Shown one piece after another: positions 30,880 through 39,433 of a DNA stretch of 40,326 bases. Origin of the DNA: SURF-32 sp964648365 (GTDB taxonomy: Bacteria; Planctomycetota; Phycisphaerae; UBA1845); assembly GCA_964648365.1 (NCBI GenBank), contig CAZYLK010000036.1:1-40326 (forward strand), written 5' to 3'. Every line of letters starts with the position of its first letter. The stretch's first letter is position 1. The translations under genes were made by a program, and so were the position numbers. Under the pieces are notes generated by a model. The model had not been told where the DNA came from and searched no databases. It worked only from the letters and a program-made list of their open reading frames with translations.

Positions 30880-30973
30880 CGAATGCCGATGCTGACGCGC
30901 GCACGGTTCCTGTCAAGAGGTCAAGAGCCGTGCCGCCCGCGGCGTACCGGTTCTTGCCGGACCCGCCGGACCG

Positions 30974-31912
30974 TCAACACTCCGCTTCCAGGTCGCAGAC
31001 CGACACCGAATGCGGTCCGGACTGCTGATTTTTCCACTTGGTCTTGGCCTTGCCCTTGTTGTTGGTCATGGCCTGCACCGCCTGCCCGCCATCGAGCCGG
31101 AACGTGACCAGCTTGTTGCCGTCTGCCTTCTTGAGCTTGCCGACGACTTTCGTGCCGCCGCCCTTGCACGCGGCTTTGAGCTTAGCCTTGTCGCCGCATC
31201 CGCCGCCGCCGAACTGGAACTCGCCGCCGAGGACGTTCTGGCCCGCCAGGCCCGGCACGGCGATCCGATCGAGCAACTGGCCGCCGGTGGACCACTGCTC
31301 CAGCGTCCCCGTCGCGTTGCGGTCATGCAGCCACAGCGTGCCATCCGCGTAGTCCATCGCCAATGCCATATTGCGCTGATGACCGGCGTCGAACGATGAC
31401 AGCACGATGCCGTCGCGGGTGTAGCTGGTGATGGTGTTTCCGGTCCACAGCGAGATCCACAGCGAGTCGCTCGAGGGGTCGTAGGTGATGCCGCCGAAGC
31501 TGCTCACGCTGAACAGGAAGACGGGATTGGACCAATCGAGGTCGAACTGGAACACGTCCCCGGCCGTGTCGATGGCGTAGTTGTACTGGCCGTCCGTGGC
31601 GCCGTCCCAGCAGCGGCTGGATGGCGCGGGATGCGTGTACCGGCCGCCCAGGTCGCCGCCGTTGAAGTCGTACTCGGCGCCGACCTCGCCGACGCTGGCG
31701 CCCATCGTTCGAATCGTGTCACGCACGACGATCGGATACTGATACCGGTCCGTGCCCGGCGCCAGTCCCCAGGACCGCTGGACGTCGCCACTGCTGACGA
31801 CGTGAAACATCGACTGGTCGCCGGACATCAGGAAATACTCGCTGAGCTGAGCCTGTGACGCGCCGGCCAGCGTCAGGATCGCGGCGAGCGCAAGGGGAAT
31901 CGTACGATGCAT
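30974..31912 (-). CDS. Secreted protein with Cys/Lys-rich tail of second type
   Basis: This 312-residue protein has an ATG at 31912, eight bases after an AGGAGG ribosome binding site, and a signal peptide ending near SQAQ (residue 22). Residues 25-235 look like a beta-propeller or NHL/phytase-type fragment (QYNYAIDTAGDVFQFDLD, GITYDPSSDSLWISLWTGN, NMALAMDYADGTLWLHD). The tail (239-312) is lysine-rich, opens C-x9-C (CGDKAKLKAAC), continues with VVGKLKKADGNKLVTFRLDGG and ends with VCDLEAEC. The protein at 36826-38328 ends with a homologous tail. No catalytic site is seen. Confidence 0.85.
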   Translation of the reverse strand: MHRTIPLALAAILTLAGASQAQLSEYFLMSGDQSMFHVVSSGDVQRSWGLAPGTDRYQYPIVVRDTIRTMGASVGEVGAEYDFNGGDLGGRYTHPAPSSRCWDGATDGQYNYAIDTAGDVFQFDLDWSNPVFLFSVSSFGGITYDPSSDSLWISLWTGNTITSYTRDGIVLSSFDAGHQRNMALAMDYADGTLWLHDRNATGTLEQWSTGGQLLDRIAVPGLAGQNVLGGEFQFGGGGCGDKAKLKAACKGGGTKVVGKLKKADGNKLVTFRLDGGQAVQAMTNNKGKAKTKWKNQQSGPHSVSVCDLEAEC

Positions 31913-32149
31913 GGCCTGTTCCTCCTGGTTTGAAGATTCGTGCGGTCCCTGCCGCCGGACGGCAGCCGTCCGTTCGCGGGACGGATGAGCGACGGCACGT
32001 GCGGTGCCCCGATCCCGGCGAGGATCGTTTTCCCTTCGGTCCGGATTGGACCCGCCGCCGCGATCCGGGCTGCCGGTTCCCAGCGTATCAGTTCCGGACC
32101 CTTCGATTCAAGGGGTGTATCCTGAACTGCGACCCCCTGCGACGGTATC

Positions 32150-32173
32150 CACGGCCTCGAAGACGAGACCGTG
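32150..32173. repeat. 24-base hairpin repeat, copy 2
   Basis: Identical over 24 bases to 25462-25485: CACGG arm, CTCG-AAGA-CGAG core, CCGTG arm. Here the final GTG merges directly into the GTGCCAC repeat array. Confidence 0.75.
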
Positions 32174-32247
32174 CCACGCGTGCCACCACGTGCCACCAAC
32201 GTGCCACGCGTGCCACGCGTGCCACGCGTGCCACGCGTGCCACGCCG
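32171..32247. repeat. GTGCCACGC tandem array
   Basis: About eight copies of GTGCCAC with one of the linkers GC, CAC or CAAC between them; the right-hand copies are perfect nine-base GTGCCACGC units. It is a simple tandem repeat with no unique spacers. Confidence 0.85.
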
Positions 32248-32419
32248 CGGGGCCATCGAGAACGCCACCCGCCCATGATGTCACGCGCCCGAGGAGGGCG
32301 CTGACGCGGGCGGCGCCTGTCGCCAGCGTCGGCCGGCCGGTAGGATCGGTGCTTCGGATCGGCGTCAAGCAGGCAACAGCGGCGGGAGTGGAAACAGGAA
32401 CCTCAGAGGCGACCGGAGT

Positions 32420-32935
32420 ATGCACGCATCGTCGCGCGACGTCCACTTGAACGCCGGGCACTCCCGTTTCGCCGAATCCGGCATCCGGCCGCTGTTGCTG
32501 GTCGTCGTGCTGCTGGGTCTGGCGGGCACGACGGGAGAACTGCTGCTGATCGGGCACTTCGAGGGCGCGCTTCAGACGATTCCCCTGGTTCTACTGGCGC
32601 TGGCGTGGGGTGCCGTCCTCTGGTTCGCGATGGCGCGACGCGGGGCGGCTCTGCGAGCACTGCAAGTCTCGATGCTACTGCTGGTTGTCGGGGGAGTGGC
32701 GGGTGCGGTGCTACACGTCCAGGCCAGCGCCGAATTCCAGCGGGAAATGGACCCCGCCCTCCGTGGGGCCGCCCTGTGGAGTCGTGCCCTCCGTGTGCAG
32801 TCGCCCCCGGCGCTGGCGCCCGGCGCCATGGTGCAAACGGGGCTGGTCGGGATAGCATTTGCGTTTCGGCACCCGCGGCTTGCGGGTCACGGCCGGGCGG
32901 GCAACAGCCGCGCGGCGTCAGAGTCAGAACCCTGA
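32420..32935 (+). CDS. Hypothetical membrane protein upstream of HhH gene
   Basis: This 171-residue protein with ATG at 32420 has about three to four hydrophobic segments (near residues 23-45, 52-70, 80-100 and perhaps 135-150) and an Arg/Ala-rich end. I do not recognise a family. It ends 15 bases before the start of the helix-hairpin-helix protein, so the two are probably co-transcribed. It may anchor or help export that partner; this is inference. The ribosome binding site is weak (GGAG very close to the ATG), so a later start cannot be excluded. Confidence 0.6.
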   Translation: MHASSRDVHLNAGHSRFAESGIRPLLLVVVLLGLAGTTGELLLIGHFEGALQTIPLVLLALAWGAVLWFAMARRGAALRALQVSMLLLVVGGVAGAVLHVQASAEFQREMDPALRGAALWSRALRVQSPPALAPGAMVQTGLVGIAFAFRHPRLAGHGRAGNSRAASESEP

Positions 32936-32950
32936 AGACCGGAGCATGAG

Positions 32951-33595
32951 ATGAACATGATCGAGACCCGCTTAGTATCTGCGACGTGCCTGCTGTGCCT
33001 GTGCATCGCCAGCCCGGCGTTCGGCCAACTCGGCGCCACCCAGGGCGTAAAGGACGTAAACACCGTCAGTGAGGCGGAGCTGACGGCCATGCCGCACCTG
33101 AACGCCGACATCGTTAAGGCGATCGTCGAGCAGCGGCCCTTTGCGAGCATCACGGAACTGCACAAGCTGCTGACGGAAAAGAAGCTGTCGGCGGAACAGG
33201 CGACGGAGCTCTATCGCAAGGCGTTCGTCCACATCAACCTGAACACGGCCACCAGCGAAGAGATTCTCCTCGTCCCGGGCGCCGGCAAGAAGATGGCCCA
33301 CGAATTTGACGAGTACCGTCCGTGGAAGACCTGGGCGCAGTTCGAAAAGGAAATCGGCAAGTACGTCGGCAAGGAGGGCGCGGCCGCGCTGGCGCAGTTC
33401 TGCTTTATCCCCATGAATGCCAACGAGGCATCCGACGAGGCTCTGCTGACCATCCCCGGCGCAGACGCCAAGACCGTCGCGCGCATCAAGTCCGGCCGTC
33501 CGTGGAAGAGCGCCGACGACCTGATCGCCCGGCTTAAGGAGGCGTCCAACGAGAAGGAGGCACGGCGCATCGCACGGTATTTGACTATGGGGTGA
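32951..33595 (+). CDS. Secreted protein with three ComEA-like helix-hairpin-helix units
   Basis: This 214-residue protein has ATG at 32951, preceded by GGAG. A signal peptide ends near PAFGQ (residue 26). Three ComEA-like helix-hairpin-helix units follow: residues about 34-75 (VKDVNTVSEAELTAMPHLN), 92-140 (VHINLNTATSEEILLVPGAG) and 153-200 (IPMNANEASDEALLTIPGAD). ComEA binds DNA outside the cytoplasmic membrane during transformation; relatives with several units but no ComEC neighbour may have other roles. The unit order and the export signal suggest an envelope protein that may bind DNA. The membrane-protein gene 15 bases upstream is its likely partner. Confidence 0.85.
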   Translation: MNMIETRLVSATCLLCLCIASPAFGQLGATQGVKDVNTVSEAELTAMPHLNADIVKAIVEQRPFASITELHKLLTEKKLSAEQATELYRKAFVHINLNTATSEEILLVPGAGKKMAHEFDEYRPWKTWAQFEKEIGKYVGKEGAAALAQFCFIPMNANEASDEALLTIPGADAKTVARIKSGRPWKSADDLIARLKEASNEKEARRIARYLTMG

Positions 33596-33635
33596 GCGCG
33601 GCCCTCTACACCGTCGCTGCGGCATCGAGTACGGC

Positions 33636-34907
33636 CTAGGTCTGCTGCGCCCCTTGCGTCAGTGCATCGGGAGTTGGAGCGGCCCAGAGGGTCAGCAGCA
33701 ACTCGGCGTCGTCGATCAGGCGATACGTCGGCGTGGGGGCGCCCAGACTGGCGGACTCCGCCATGATGATCGGTACGCCGTCGCCGCGCTTTTCCATCAA
33801 GAATCGGCGATTGAGCGCTCCGGTCGGGTCCGCAACGGGATGCTTCGCCAGCATGGTCGTGATCAGTTCGTTTCGGGTCACCTGCCGCAGTTCGAGGCTG
33901 TCAACGGTCAGGGTGTTGGGAAGGGCGCCGGGTGAGTAGAGTTCCAGCCGATCGTCGAACATGAAGAGTCTGATTTTCGACCCGTGCACCGAGTAGTCGC
34001 GGTGCGCGACCGCGTTGACGATCGCCTCGAACACGGCGCGGATGCTGTATTGGGGAAACTCCATGCGCGCCGGATCCTTCCGCGCTGCTACGGTCATGTT
34101 TCGACGCACGAACGCCACACCGTCTCGAACCTGCGCATCCAAGGGACCGTAAATGTCCTGTGCGTCGATCTGGTAATTCGAATCCTGCCGCACACCGCGG
34201 TACCGGACGGCCTGCACGAACGCGCTCGGCAGCCAGTCTTGCGGATTGCGGGAGCACGTCAGAATCCCGGCGACGGTCGCGCGTTCAACGCCGCGGTCGT
34301 CATCCGTCAGCAGCCGCATCTTTCTCAGCACCGCCCGCGCGTGCTGACCTGTGAGGCTGACAAGCAGGCTCCAGCGGCGCTCATCCAGATGCTCAATGCC
34401 GGTATCGGGGACGGGTTGCTCGTCGAATCGAATCAATCGGGCCTGGCTTCGCTGCTGGCCCAGCCGCAGCAGCGCCTCGGTTGACAACTCCCGCCGGGAA
34501 CTTCCCTGACGATGGAAATAGCCACCGGGGCTCTTATGGATAAACAGGCTTCGGGGGATGGTCACCTTGAGGATCGGCCGAAGGACGCCCGACTGATCCG
34601 GCAGCTCTATGCGCAGCGTCCGAAAGGCCACGGCAGGCTTGATCGTGTCGTTGCAGATTTCGAAAACAAAATGCTCGACGGCATCCATCTGTTCCATCGG
34701 GATGCCCTGGATGCCCTTTGTCCTGTCGTCAACGCCGAGAATCAGGACGCCGTCGGCGGTGTTGGCGATCGCTGCGATTTCGTCCGCCAGGTCGTTCCGC
34801 CTGGGTTCGCTGACCTTCTGGCCGCGGAATCCAACGGTCTTGAGTTCGAGCGACGTGTCTTCACCCAGCCGGATCTTTGCGAGCAACTCCTCCGGGCTGT
34901 CATACAT
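33636..34907 (-). CDS. AlbA_2/Schlafen-type regulator with ATPase-like C-terminus
   Basis: This 423-residue protein has its ATG at 34907, with GGAG about nine bases upstream. Residues 8-130 form an AlbA_2 domain (EDTSLELKTVGF, NDLADEIAAIANTADGVLILGVDD), and residues about 285-370 an HATPase-like segment (FEAIVNAVAHRDYSVHGSKI, then FDDRLELYSPGALPNTLT). This layout is that of COG2865 predicted transcriptional regulators. They are found near defence and stress genes in some genomes, but here the neighbours are glyA and the HhH pair. It is divergent from glyA. The 331-base gap to the glyA start holds no other gene that I can support, only a TTGACA (35184-35189) with no good -10. Confidence 0.85.
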   Translation of the reverse strand: MYDSPEELLAKIRLGEDTSLELKTVGFRGQKVSEPRRNDLADEIAAIANTADGVLILGVDDRTKGIQGIPMEQMDAVEHFVFEICNDTIKPAVAFRTLRIELPDQSGVLRPILKVTIPRSLFIHKSPGGYFHRQGSSRRELSTEALLRLGQQRSQARLIRFDEQPVPDTGIEHLDERRWSLLVSLTGQHARAVLRKMRLLTDDDRGVERATVAGILTCSRNPQDWLPSAFVQAVRYRGVRQDSNYQIDAQDIYGPLDAQVRDGVAFVRRNMTVAARKDPARMEFPQYSIRAVFEAIVNAVAHRDYSVHGSKIRLFMFDDRLELYSPGALPNTLTVDSLELRQVTRNELITTMLAKHPVADPTGALNRRFLMEKRGDGVPIIMAESASLGAPTPTYRLIDDAELLLTLWAAPTPDALTQGAQQT

Positions 34908-35238
34908 GGGACTACTCCATCGCAATGCGGCCGCGTCGCTGCGCCTCCGCCGTCCTTGACGACCTTTGCAGATCGCAGACCCGCTTCGCCGCGTGCTCGA
35001 ACGACGTTGCGCCGTCGCATTTGGCGGCCGGAGCCGGAGGCTGTCAACCAGGGAGGGCCGAGAACCCCGGCACGAGCCGGCAAGATGCACCGTCGAGCAG
35101 CGGAACGTGGGAAGCGAGCTTCGTCCAAGACGACGGGTTGGCGGCACGCTTCCCGTTGCCAAACTCCGCCCGCAGTCGTACGCTTGACACCGTTGCCTGG
35201 AGAAGCTGTCCGGCCGTATGGACACAGGAAAGTTCGAG
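34908..35238. other. Divergent intergenic region (regulator / glyA)
   Basis: This 331-base stretch has no gene. On the plus strand a perfect -35 hexamer TTGACA lies at 35184-35189 but no good -10 follows at 16-18 bases. I looked for glycine, tetrahydrofolate and SAM riboswitch patterns by eye and found none. AGGAAAG (35225-35231) precedes the glyA start. Confidence 0.4.
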
Positions 35239-36483
35239 ATGCCCGCCAAAGACCCCATCAGCGTTGTTGACCCCGAAATCTGGCCCTTCATGCAGGCCGA
35301 GGTCCGGCGGCAGCAGAACACGCTGGAGTTGATCGCCTCGGAGAATCACGTTTCCGCGGCCGTCCTGGAGGCGTTGGGCACGGTCTTTACCAATAAGTAT
35401 GCCGAGGGCTATCCCGGCAAGCGGTATTACGCCGGCTGCGTCAACATGGACGCCGTCGAGGATCTGGCCCGCAACCGGGTCAAGCAGCTCTTCGGCTGCG
35501 ATCACGCCAACGTGCAGCCGCACTCGGGGGCGTCGGCCAATACGGCCGTGTACATGGCGGCTCTGCAGCCGGGCGACACCGTCCTCTCGCTGGACTTAGC
35601 CCACGGCGGGCACTTGTCGCACGGACTGAAGGTCAACTTCAGCGGGCTGTACTTCAACATCGTGCCCTACGGCGTCGATCCGAAGACCGAGCAGTTCGAC
35701 TACGATCGCATTCGCGACCTGGCGCGGGAGCACAAGCCGAAGCTGGTGATCTCGGGGGCGTCGGCCTATCCGCGCACGATCGACTTCGAACGCTTCAGCG
35801 CGATCGCTCACGAGGTCGGAGCGACGCACATGGCCGACATTGCCCACATCGCCGGTCTGGTGGCGGTCGGGTTGCACCCCAGCCCGGTGCCCACGGCCGA
35901 CTTCGTCACCACCACGACGCACAAGACGCTCCGCGGTCCGCGGGGGGGGCTGATCATGTGCAAGGAGGCGTGGGCCAAGAAGATTGACTCGCGCGTGTTC
36001 CCCGGCTCGCAGGGCGGCCCGCTGATGCACTGCATCGCGTCGAAGGCGGTGGCGTTCGCCGAGGCGCTGAAGCCGGACTTCAAGACGTATCAGCAGCAGA
36101 TTCTGCACAACGCGCAGGCGCTGGCCGAGGCGCTGATCGCCAAGGGTAACCGCCTGGTCTCCGGCGGCACGGACAACCACCTCATGCTGGTCGACCTGCG
36201 GCCGGCCTACCCGCAGGTCAGCGGGGCGATGGCCGAAGGATGGCTGGAGAAGTCCAACATCATCGTCAACAAGAACATGATCCCGTTCGACGAGCGGAAG
36301 CCGATGGAAACCAGCGGCCTGCGCATCGGCACGCCCGCATTGACCACCCGCGGCCTGAGGGAGCCGCAGATGAAGGTGATCGCCGACCTGATCGACCGCG
36401 TCCTGCGGGCCGAGGGGGACGAGAAGGTCATGGAGTCGGTGCGCGGCGGCGTGGCGGAGCTTTGCGAGCAGTTTCCGTTGTGA
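35239..36483 (+). CDS. glyA: Serine hydroxymethyltransferase
   Basis: This 414-residue PLP enzyme interconverts serine and glycine with tetrahydrofolate, feeding one-carbon metabolism. Hallmarks: LELIASENHVS near the start, YAEGYPGKRYY, NVQPHSGASANTAVY, and the PLP lysine in THKTLRGPRGG. With the ATG at 35239, preceded by AGGAAAG, that lysine is residue 229, the same number as in E. coli GlyA; an ATG at 35218 would add seven residues and lacks a ribosome binding site. The length fits the family. The gene stands alone, divergent from the AlbA_2-type regulator, and is followed by a large repeat block. Confidence 0.97.
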   Translation: MPAKDPISVVDPEIWPFMQAEVRRQQNTLELIASENHVSAAVLEALGTVFTNKYAEGYPGKRYYAGCVNMDAVEDLARNRVKQLFGCDHANVQPHSGASANTAVYMAALQPGDTVLSLDLAHGGHLSHGLKVNFSGLYFNIVPYGVDPKTEQFDYDRIRDLAREHKPKLVISGASAYPRTIDFERFSAIAHEVGATHMADIAHIAGLVAVGLHPSPVPTADFVTTTTHKTLRGPRGGLIMCKEAWAKKIDSRVFPGSQGGPLMHCIASKAVAFAEALKPDFKTYQQQILHNAQALAEALIAKGNRLVSGGTDNHLMLVDLRPAYPQVSGAMAEGWLEKSNIIVNKNMIPFDERKPMETSGLRIGTPALTTRGLREPQMKVIADLIDRVLRAEGDEKVMESVRGGVAELCEQFPL

Positions 36484-36700
36484 CGGAAGGCACGAAGGGA
36501 CGAAGGCACGGAGCCGCTGAGCCGCGGAGGCACGGAGCCACGAAGGGGCAAGAGGGGGAAGAAGCCACGAAGCCTGTGCGTCGCGGCTACTTCCCTTCCG
36601 CCCTTCTTCCCGGTCTTCCCGGTCTTCCCTCCGTGCCTCAGTGCCCCCGTACCTCTCTTCCCCTCCGCGCCTGCGTGCCTCCGTGCCTTCCTCCCGCTTG
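36484..36700. repeat. Inverted block of GGCACGAA/GGCACGGA repeats
   Basis: Directly after glyA (stop at 36483) come purine-rich units (GGCACGAA, GGCACGGA and variants) to about 36577, then a centre with CGTCGCGGCTA, and then the reverse complement type (CCGTGCC, CCTCCGTGCCTTCC) to about 36695. The halves can form a long imperfect hairpin. The same unit, in one direction, occurs at 18144-18250. With the following 125 bases, which hold nothing clear, it fills the 342-base gap to the next gene. Confidence 0.8.
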
Positions 36701-36825
36701 AAACCCGCCCCTTCATTCGCTAAGAATGACTGGTTCGGAAACCAGCCCGCGAGGCCCGATAACTGAAGCGGCGACGGATAGGGGGTCTGATCGTCCGGCG
36801 TCCTCGGCACGGCCGTACCCTGAGC

Positions 36826-38328
36826 GTGAGCCAACGGAGAAGCAGTATGGTGTGGATGTCCATGTTAATGGCCGTGTCGGCGTTTGCGCCGGTCGGGGCC
36901 GCGTCCGGACCGGACGTTGTCGTCCTGGATCTGTTCGATGTCGCGACCTGGGGATCGCGGCGGAACGTCACGGCGTTCTCGGTCGGCACGATCTCGTGCA
37001 ACCGGGGCGACACCGAGTTGATCTGGATCCGCCTGACCGAGGAGCATCCCGTGATCGCTCAGAACATGTACCGCCTGAAGGACGGGCGATTCGAGCAGAT
37101 CGGGCAGAGCTGGCTCAAGCACGGGTTCAATGCCGTCAATCAGGACCACTGCGGGGATTGCAACTTCTTTCCCAATCCGCCGGGCAGCAAGCTCGGTCCG
37201 AACTGTTCAGACCCCTACTCCAGCGCACTGAACGGCAAGCGAGAAAAGCAGCCGCAGGAACTCGGCGGCGGCGGGGGGCTGGGGCCTCGGTCGGAAGTCA
37301 ATCCGGTCACGGGGCAGTTTACGTATCCGTTCCTGCTCGACCCGCCGATCCAGAACGAACTGGACCGCCGGCTCCTGGTCCACAACGAAGACCTCGACCC
37401 GGACCTCAATCCGGGCGCGACGTACTTCGTCGACGGGCACTACGTGACCGCGGACGACGCCGCCGCGGGCAACGACGACAACAACGCCTCGTATCGCCAG
37501 ATCGACATCCGCGAACTCAACGGCAACTTCACCATCACCCTGACGCCGGGGAAGACGACGCAGCGTGAACAGCCCGCGGTGATGGCCTGGGCCGACAACG
37601 ACCAGGGCGTCAGCGTCGCGACGGTCGACGTCGAGGGCGACGGGCGGTTTCTGGTCGGATACAAGGCTACGTCCGTCGGCGGCGGCGTGTGGCGATACGA
37701 GTACGCGGTGCAGAACTACAATTCGCATCGCGCCGCCGGGGAGTTCTCGGTTCCGTTCCCGCCGGAGACGCAGATCACCAACGTCGGATTCCACGACGTG
37801 GATGCACACACCGGCGACGGCGAGCAGGGCGGCGAATACTCGAACGACGACTGGAACAGCGAGGTGCTGGCGGACCGGGTCCGCTGGTTCACCACGCCGC
37901 ACGACGAGGACGTCAACGCGAACGCCCTGCGCTGGGGCACGCTTTACAACTTCCGGTTCGACGCCAACCTCGCCCCCGGCCTCGCCGATGCGAGCATCGG
38001 TCTGTTCCGTCCGGGCGGCCCCGACGACGCGACGGCGCTGGTTTCAGCCCCGGGCGGCACGGGCGGCATTCCCTGCAACGCAGTCAGGAAGCTGAAGGGC
38101 AAATGCAAGTCGATCGGGTTGGTCAAGGGCGTGCTCAAGTTCCGCACCCCCGACTACGATGGCGAATCGGTCACGCTGGCGGTGGACGGACGGCCCTTCG
38201 AACTGACCGTCGAGGGCAAAGCCGCCAAGCTCTTCGTGTGCTGCTACAACGGCCCGACGGAGGTTCGGATGGTGCTGCCCTTTGAGTGCGAGGATCCGAT
38301 AGTGGTGGATTGTCCCCAGGCTCCATGA
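36826..38328 (+). CDS. Secreted protein with Cys/Lys-rich tail of second type (paralogue)
   Basis: A 500-residue protein from the GTG at 36826, which gives a signal peptide with an RR pair; the ATG at 36847 has a better ribosome binding site (GGAG eight bases upstream) and is an alternative. Residues about 25-410 are beta-rich, with many Asp/Asn/Gly (DLDPDLNPGATYFVDGHYV, NYNSHRAAGEFSVPFPPE, GTLYNFRFDANLAP). The later part resembles the CHRD- or autotransporter-adjacent proteins of planctomycetes, by eye only. The tail (417-500) opens C-x9-C (CNAVRKLKGKC), continues KGVLKFRTPDYDGESVTLAVDG and ends VVDC. It is homologous to the tail of the protein at 30974-31912. A strong terminator follows. 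Confidence 0.85.
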   Translation: MSQRRSSMVWMSMLMAVSAFAPVGAASGPDVVVLDLFDVATWGSRRNVTAFSVGTISCNRGDTELIWIRLTEEHPVIAQNMYRLKDGRFEQIGQSWLKHGFNAVNQDHCGDCNFFPNPPGSKLGPNCSDPYSSALNGKREKQPQELGGGGGLGPRSEVNPVTGQFTYPFLLDPPIQNELDRRLLVHNEDLDPDLNPGATYFVDGHYVTADDAAAGNDDNNASYRQIDIRELNGNFTITLTPGKTTQREQPAVMAWADNDQGVSVATVDVEGDGRFLVGYKATSVGGGVWRYEYAVQNYNSHRAAGEFSVPFPPETQITNVGFHDVDAHTGDGEQGGEYSNDDWNSEVLADRVRWFTTPHDEDVNANALRWGTLYNFRFDANLAPGLADASIGLFRPGGPDDATALVSAPGGTGGIPCNAVRKLKGKCKSIGLVKGVLKFRTPDYDGESVTLAVDGRPFELTVEGKAAKLFVCCYNGPTEVRMVLPFECEDPIVVDCPQAP

Positions 38329-38362
38329 TGCCACCGGACCGGACGACGGAGTCAAGAACGAG

Positions 38363-38398
38363 CGGCCGGCGGGCGATCAGGTCCGCCGGCCGTTTCTT
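38363..38398 (+). terminator. Rho-independent terminator
   Basis: CGGCCGGCGG at 38363-38372 pairs perfectly with CCGCCGGCCG at 38383-38392 around a ten-base loop and is followed by TTTCTTG. It lies 35 bases after the stop at 38328. The AAGAA before it can extend the pairing with TTTCTT. Confidence 0.75.
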
Positions 38399-38539
38399 GT
38401 CGTCGCCTTCTGCGCGCGAGACGCGGGTCGATGCGCGAACGCCGGCCGCGGATCGGTCGATAACAACTGAGGCGGCGCCGCGCCCCGCAGGCACACCACG
38501 ACCAGGCGGGCACGCACCCGGGCCGCGGGAATTCCGGAC

Positions 38540-39433
38540 TTGAGTGCAGACCTGGCCGATTACCAGATCGAACGGCAGATCGGCACGGGCGCGCGCTCGC
38601 GCATCTTTGCGGCACTCGAAGTAAAGAGCCGGCGCCGGATCGCCCTGAAGCGGGTGCTCCGCAACTCGGCCGCCGACGATCCCTTCCTGCGACAGGTCGA
38701 AATCGAATACGAGGTCGCCCGGCACGTCGAGCACGCGCACGTACGCGGCGTACTCGCACTGCACCGCGTGCGCAAGATGCTTCAGGTTCGAGAACTGGTG
38801 CTGGCGATGGAGTTCGTTGACGGCCTGCCGCTGGAGAAGGCCCTGCCCAACCGGCTGGACCGGTTCCTCAGCATCTTCATCGACGCGGCGTCCGGGCTGG
38901 AGGCGATTCATCGCGCCGGCTTTGTCCACGCCGACATCAAGCCGCACAACATCATGCGCGGCCGCGGCGGCCTGCTGAAGATTATCGACCTGGGCCAGGC
39001 GTCGCCGATCGGCAAGCGCAAGGAGCGCATCCAGGGCACGCCGGATTTCATCGCGCCGGAGCAGGTTCATCGCAAGATACTCAATGAGCGGACGGACGTG
39101 TTTAACCTGGGGGCATCGATGTACTGGGTTCTTACGACCGAGAGCTACCCCACCGAGATCGCCGGTCAGACCGGGCGGGGGGTGGCGATCACGCCGACCC
39201 AAGCCCTTGCCCCGATCGAGATCAATGCGAAGATACCCCGGTCGCTGTCCGATCTGGTGATGGAGTGCTGCCGCAGCAGCCCGAGCCAGCGCCCGGCCGA
39301 TATGGCCGAACTGCGGGCACGGCTGACGTCGATCCGCGCGTTGTGGAACAAGAGACGACAGACGCTCAAGGAGGCCCATCTGGCAAAACGTCAGCAGGGC
39401 GAAGCGGACGAACTGACCCGAAGCTGCGAATGA
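38540..39433 (+). CDS. Ser/Thr protein kinase-like protein
   Basis: A 297-residue soluble kinase domain protein with a TTG start at 38540, since the frame has no earlier ATG or GTG. Visible motifs: glycine-rich loop IGTGARSRIF (14-23), K37 (ALKRV), the catalytic loop HADIKPHN (H130-A-D132) in place of HRD, DLG (150-152) in place of DFG, and APE (172-174). The activation segment contains QGTPDFIAPE. The usual Hanks layout is kept, so it may be active despite the HAD and DLG variants. No membrane segment or sensor domain is seen, unlike many bacterial kinases. Its stop overlaps the following start by four bases (ATGA), coupling it to a PPP-like phosphatase gene. Confidence 0.9.
   Translation: MSADLADYQIERQIGTGARSRIFAALEVKSRRRIALKRVLRNSAADDPFLRQVEIEYEVARHVEHAHVRGVLALHRVRKMLQVRELVLAMEFVDGLPLEKALPNRLDRFLSIFIDAASGLEAIHRAGFVHADIKPHNIMRGRGGLLKIIDLGQASPIGKRKERIQGTPDFIAPEQVHRKILNERTDVFNLGASMYWVLTTESYPTEIAGQTGRGVAITPTQALAPIEINAKIPRSLSDLVMECCRSSPSQRPADMAELRARLTSIRALWNKRRQTLKEAHLAKRQQGEADELTRSCE

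Larger units (their letters stand above)
31913..32419. other. Gene-free gap with hairpin and tandem repeats
   Basis: This 507-base stretch has no supported gene. Its left end holds the ribosome binding site of the minus-strand gene that starts at 31912. It contains the second copy of the 24-base hairpin repeat (32150-32173) and, overlapping its end, a GTGCCAC-type array. The long frames passing through the array are products of its period of nine and not real genes. Plus-strand ribosome binding sequence for the next gene lies just before 32420. Confidence 0.6.

Noticed and set aside
32004..32450. Open frames through the GTGCCAC array
   Set aside because: They encode only simple Cys-His-Ala or Arg-Ala-Thr style repeats made by the nine-base period.
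35184..35212. glyA promoter from the perfect TTGACA
   Set aside because: No acceptable -10 hexamer is found 16-18 bases downstream, so the promoter cannot be placed.
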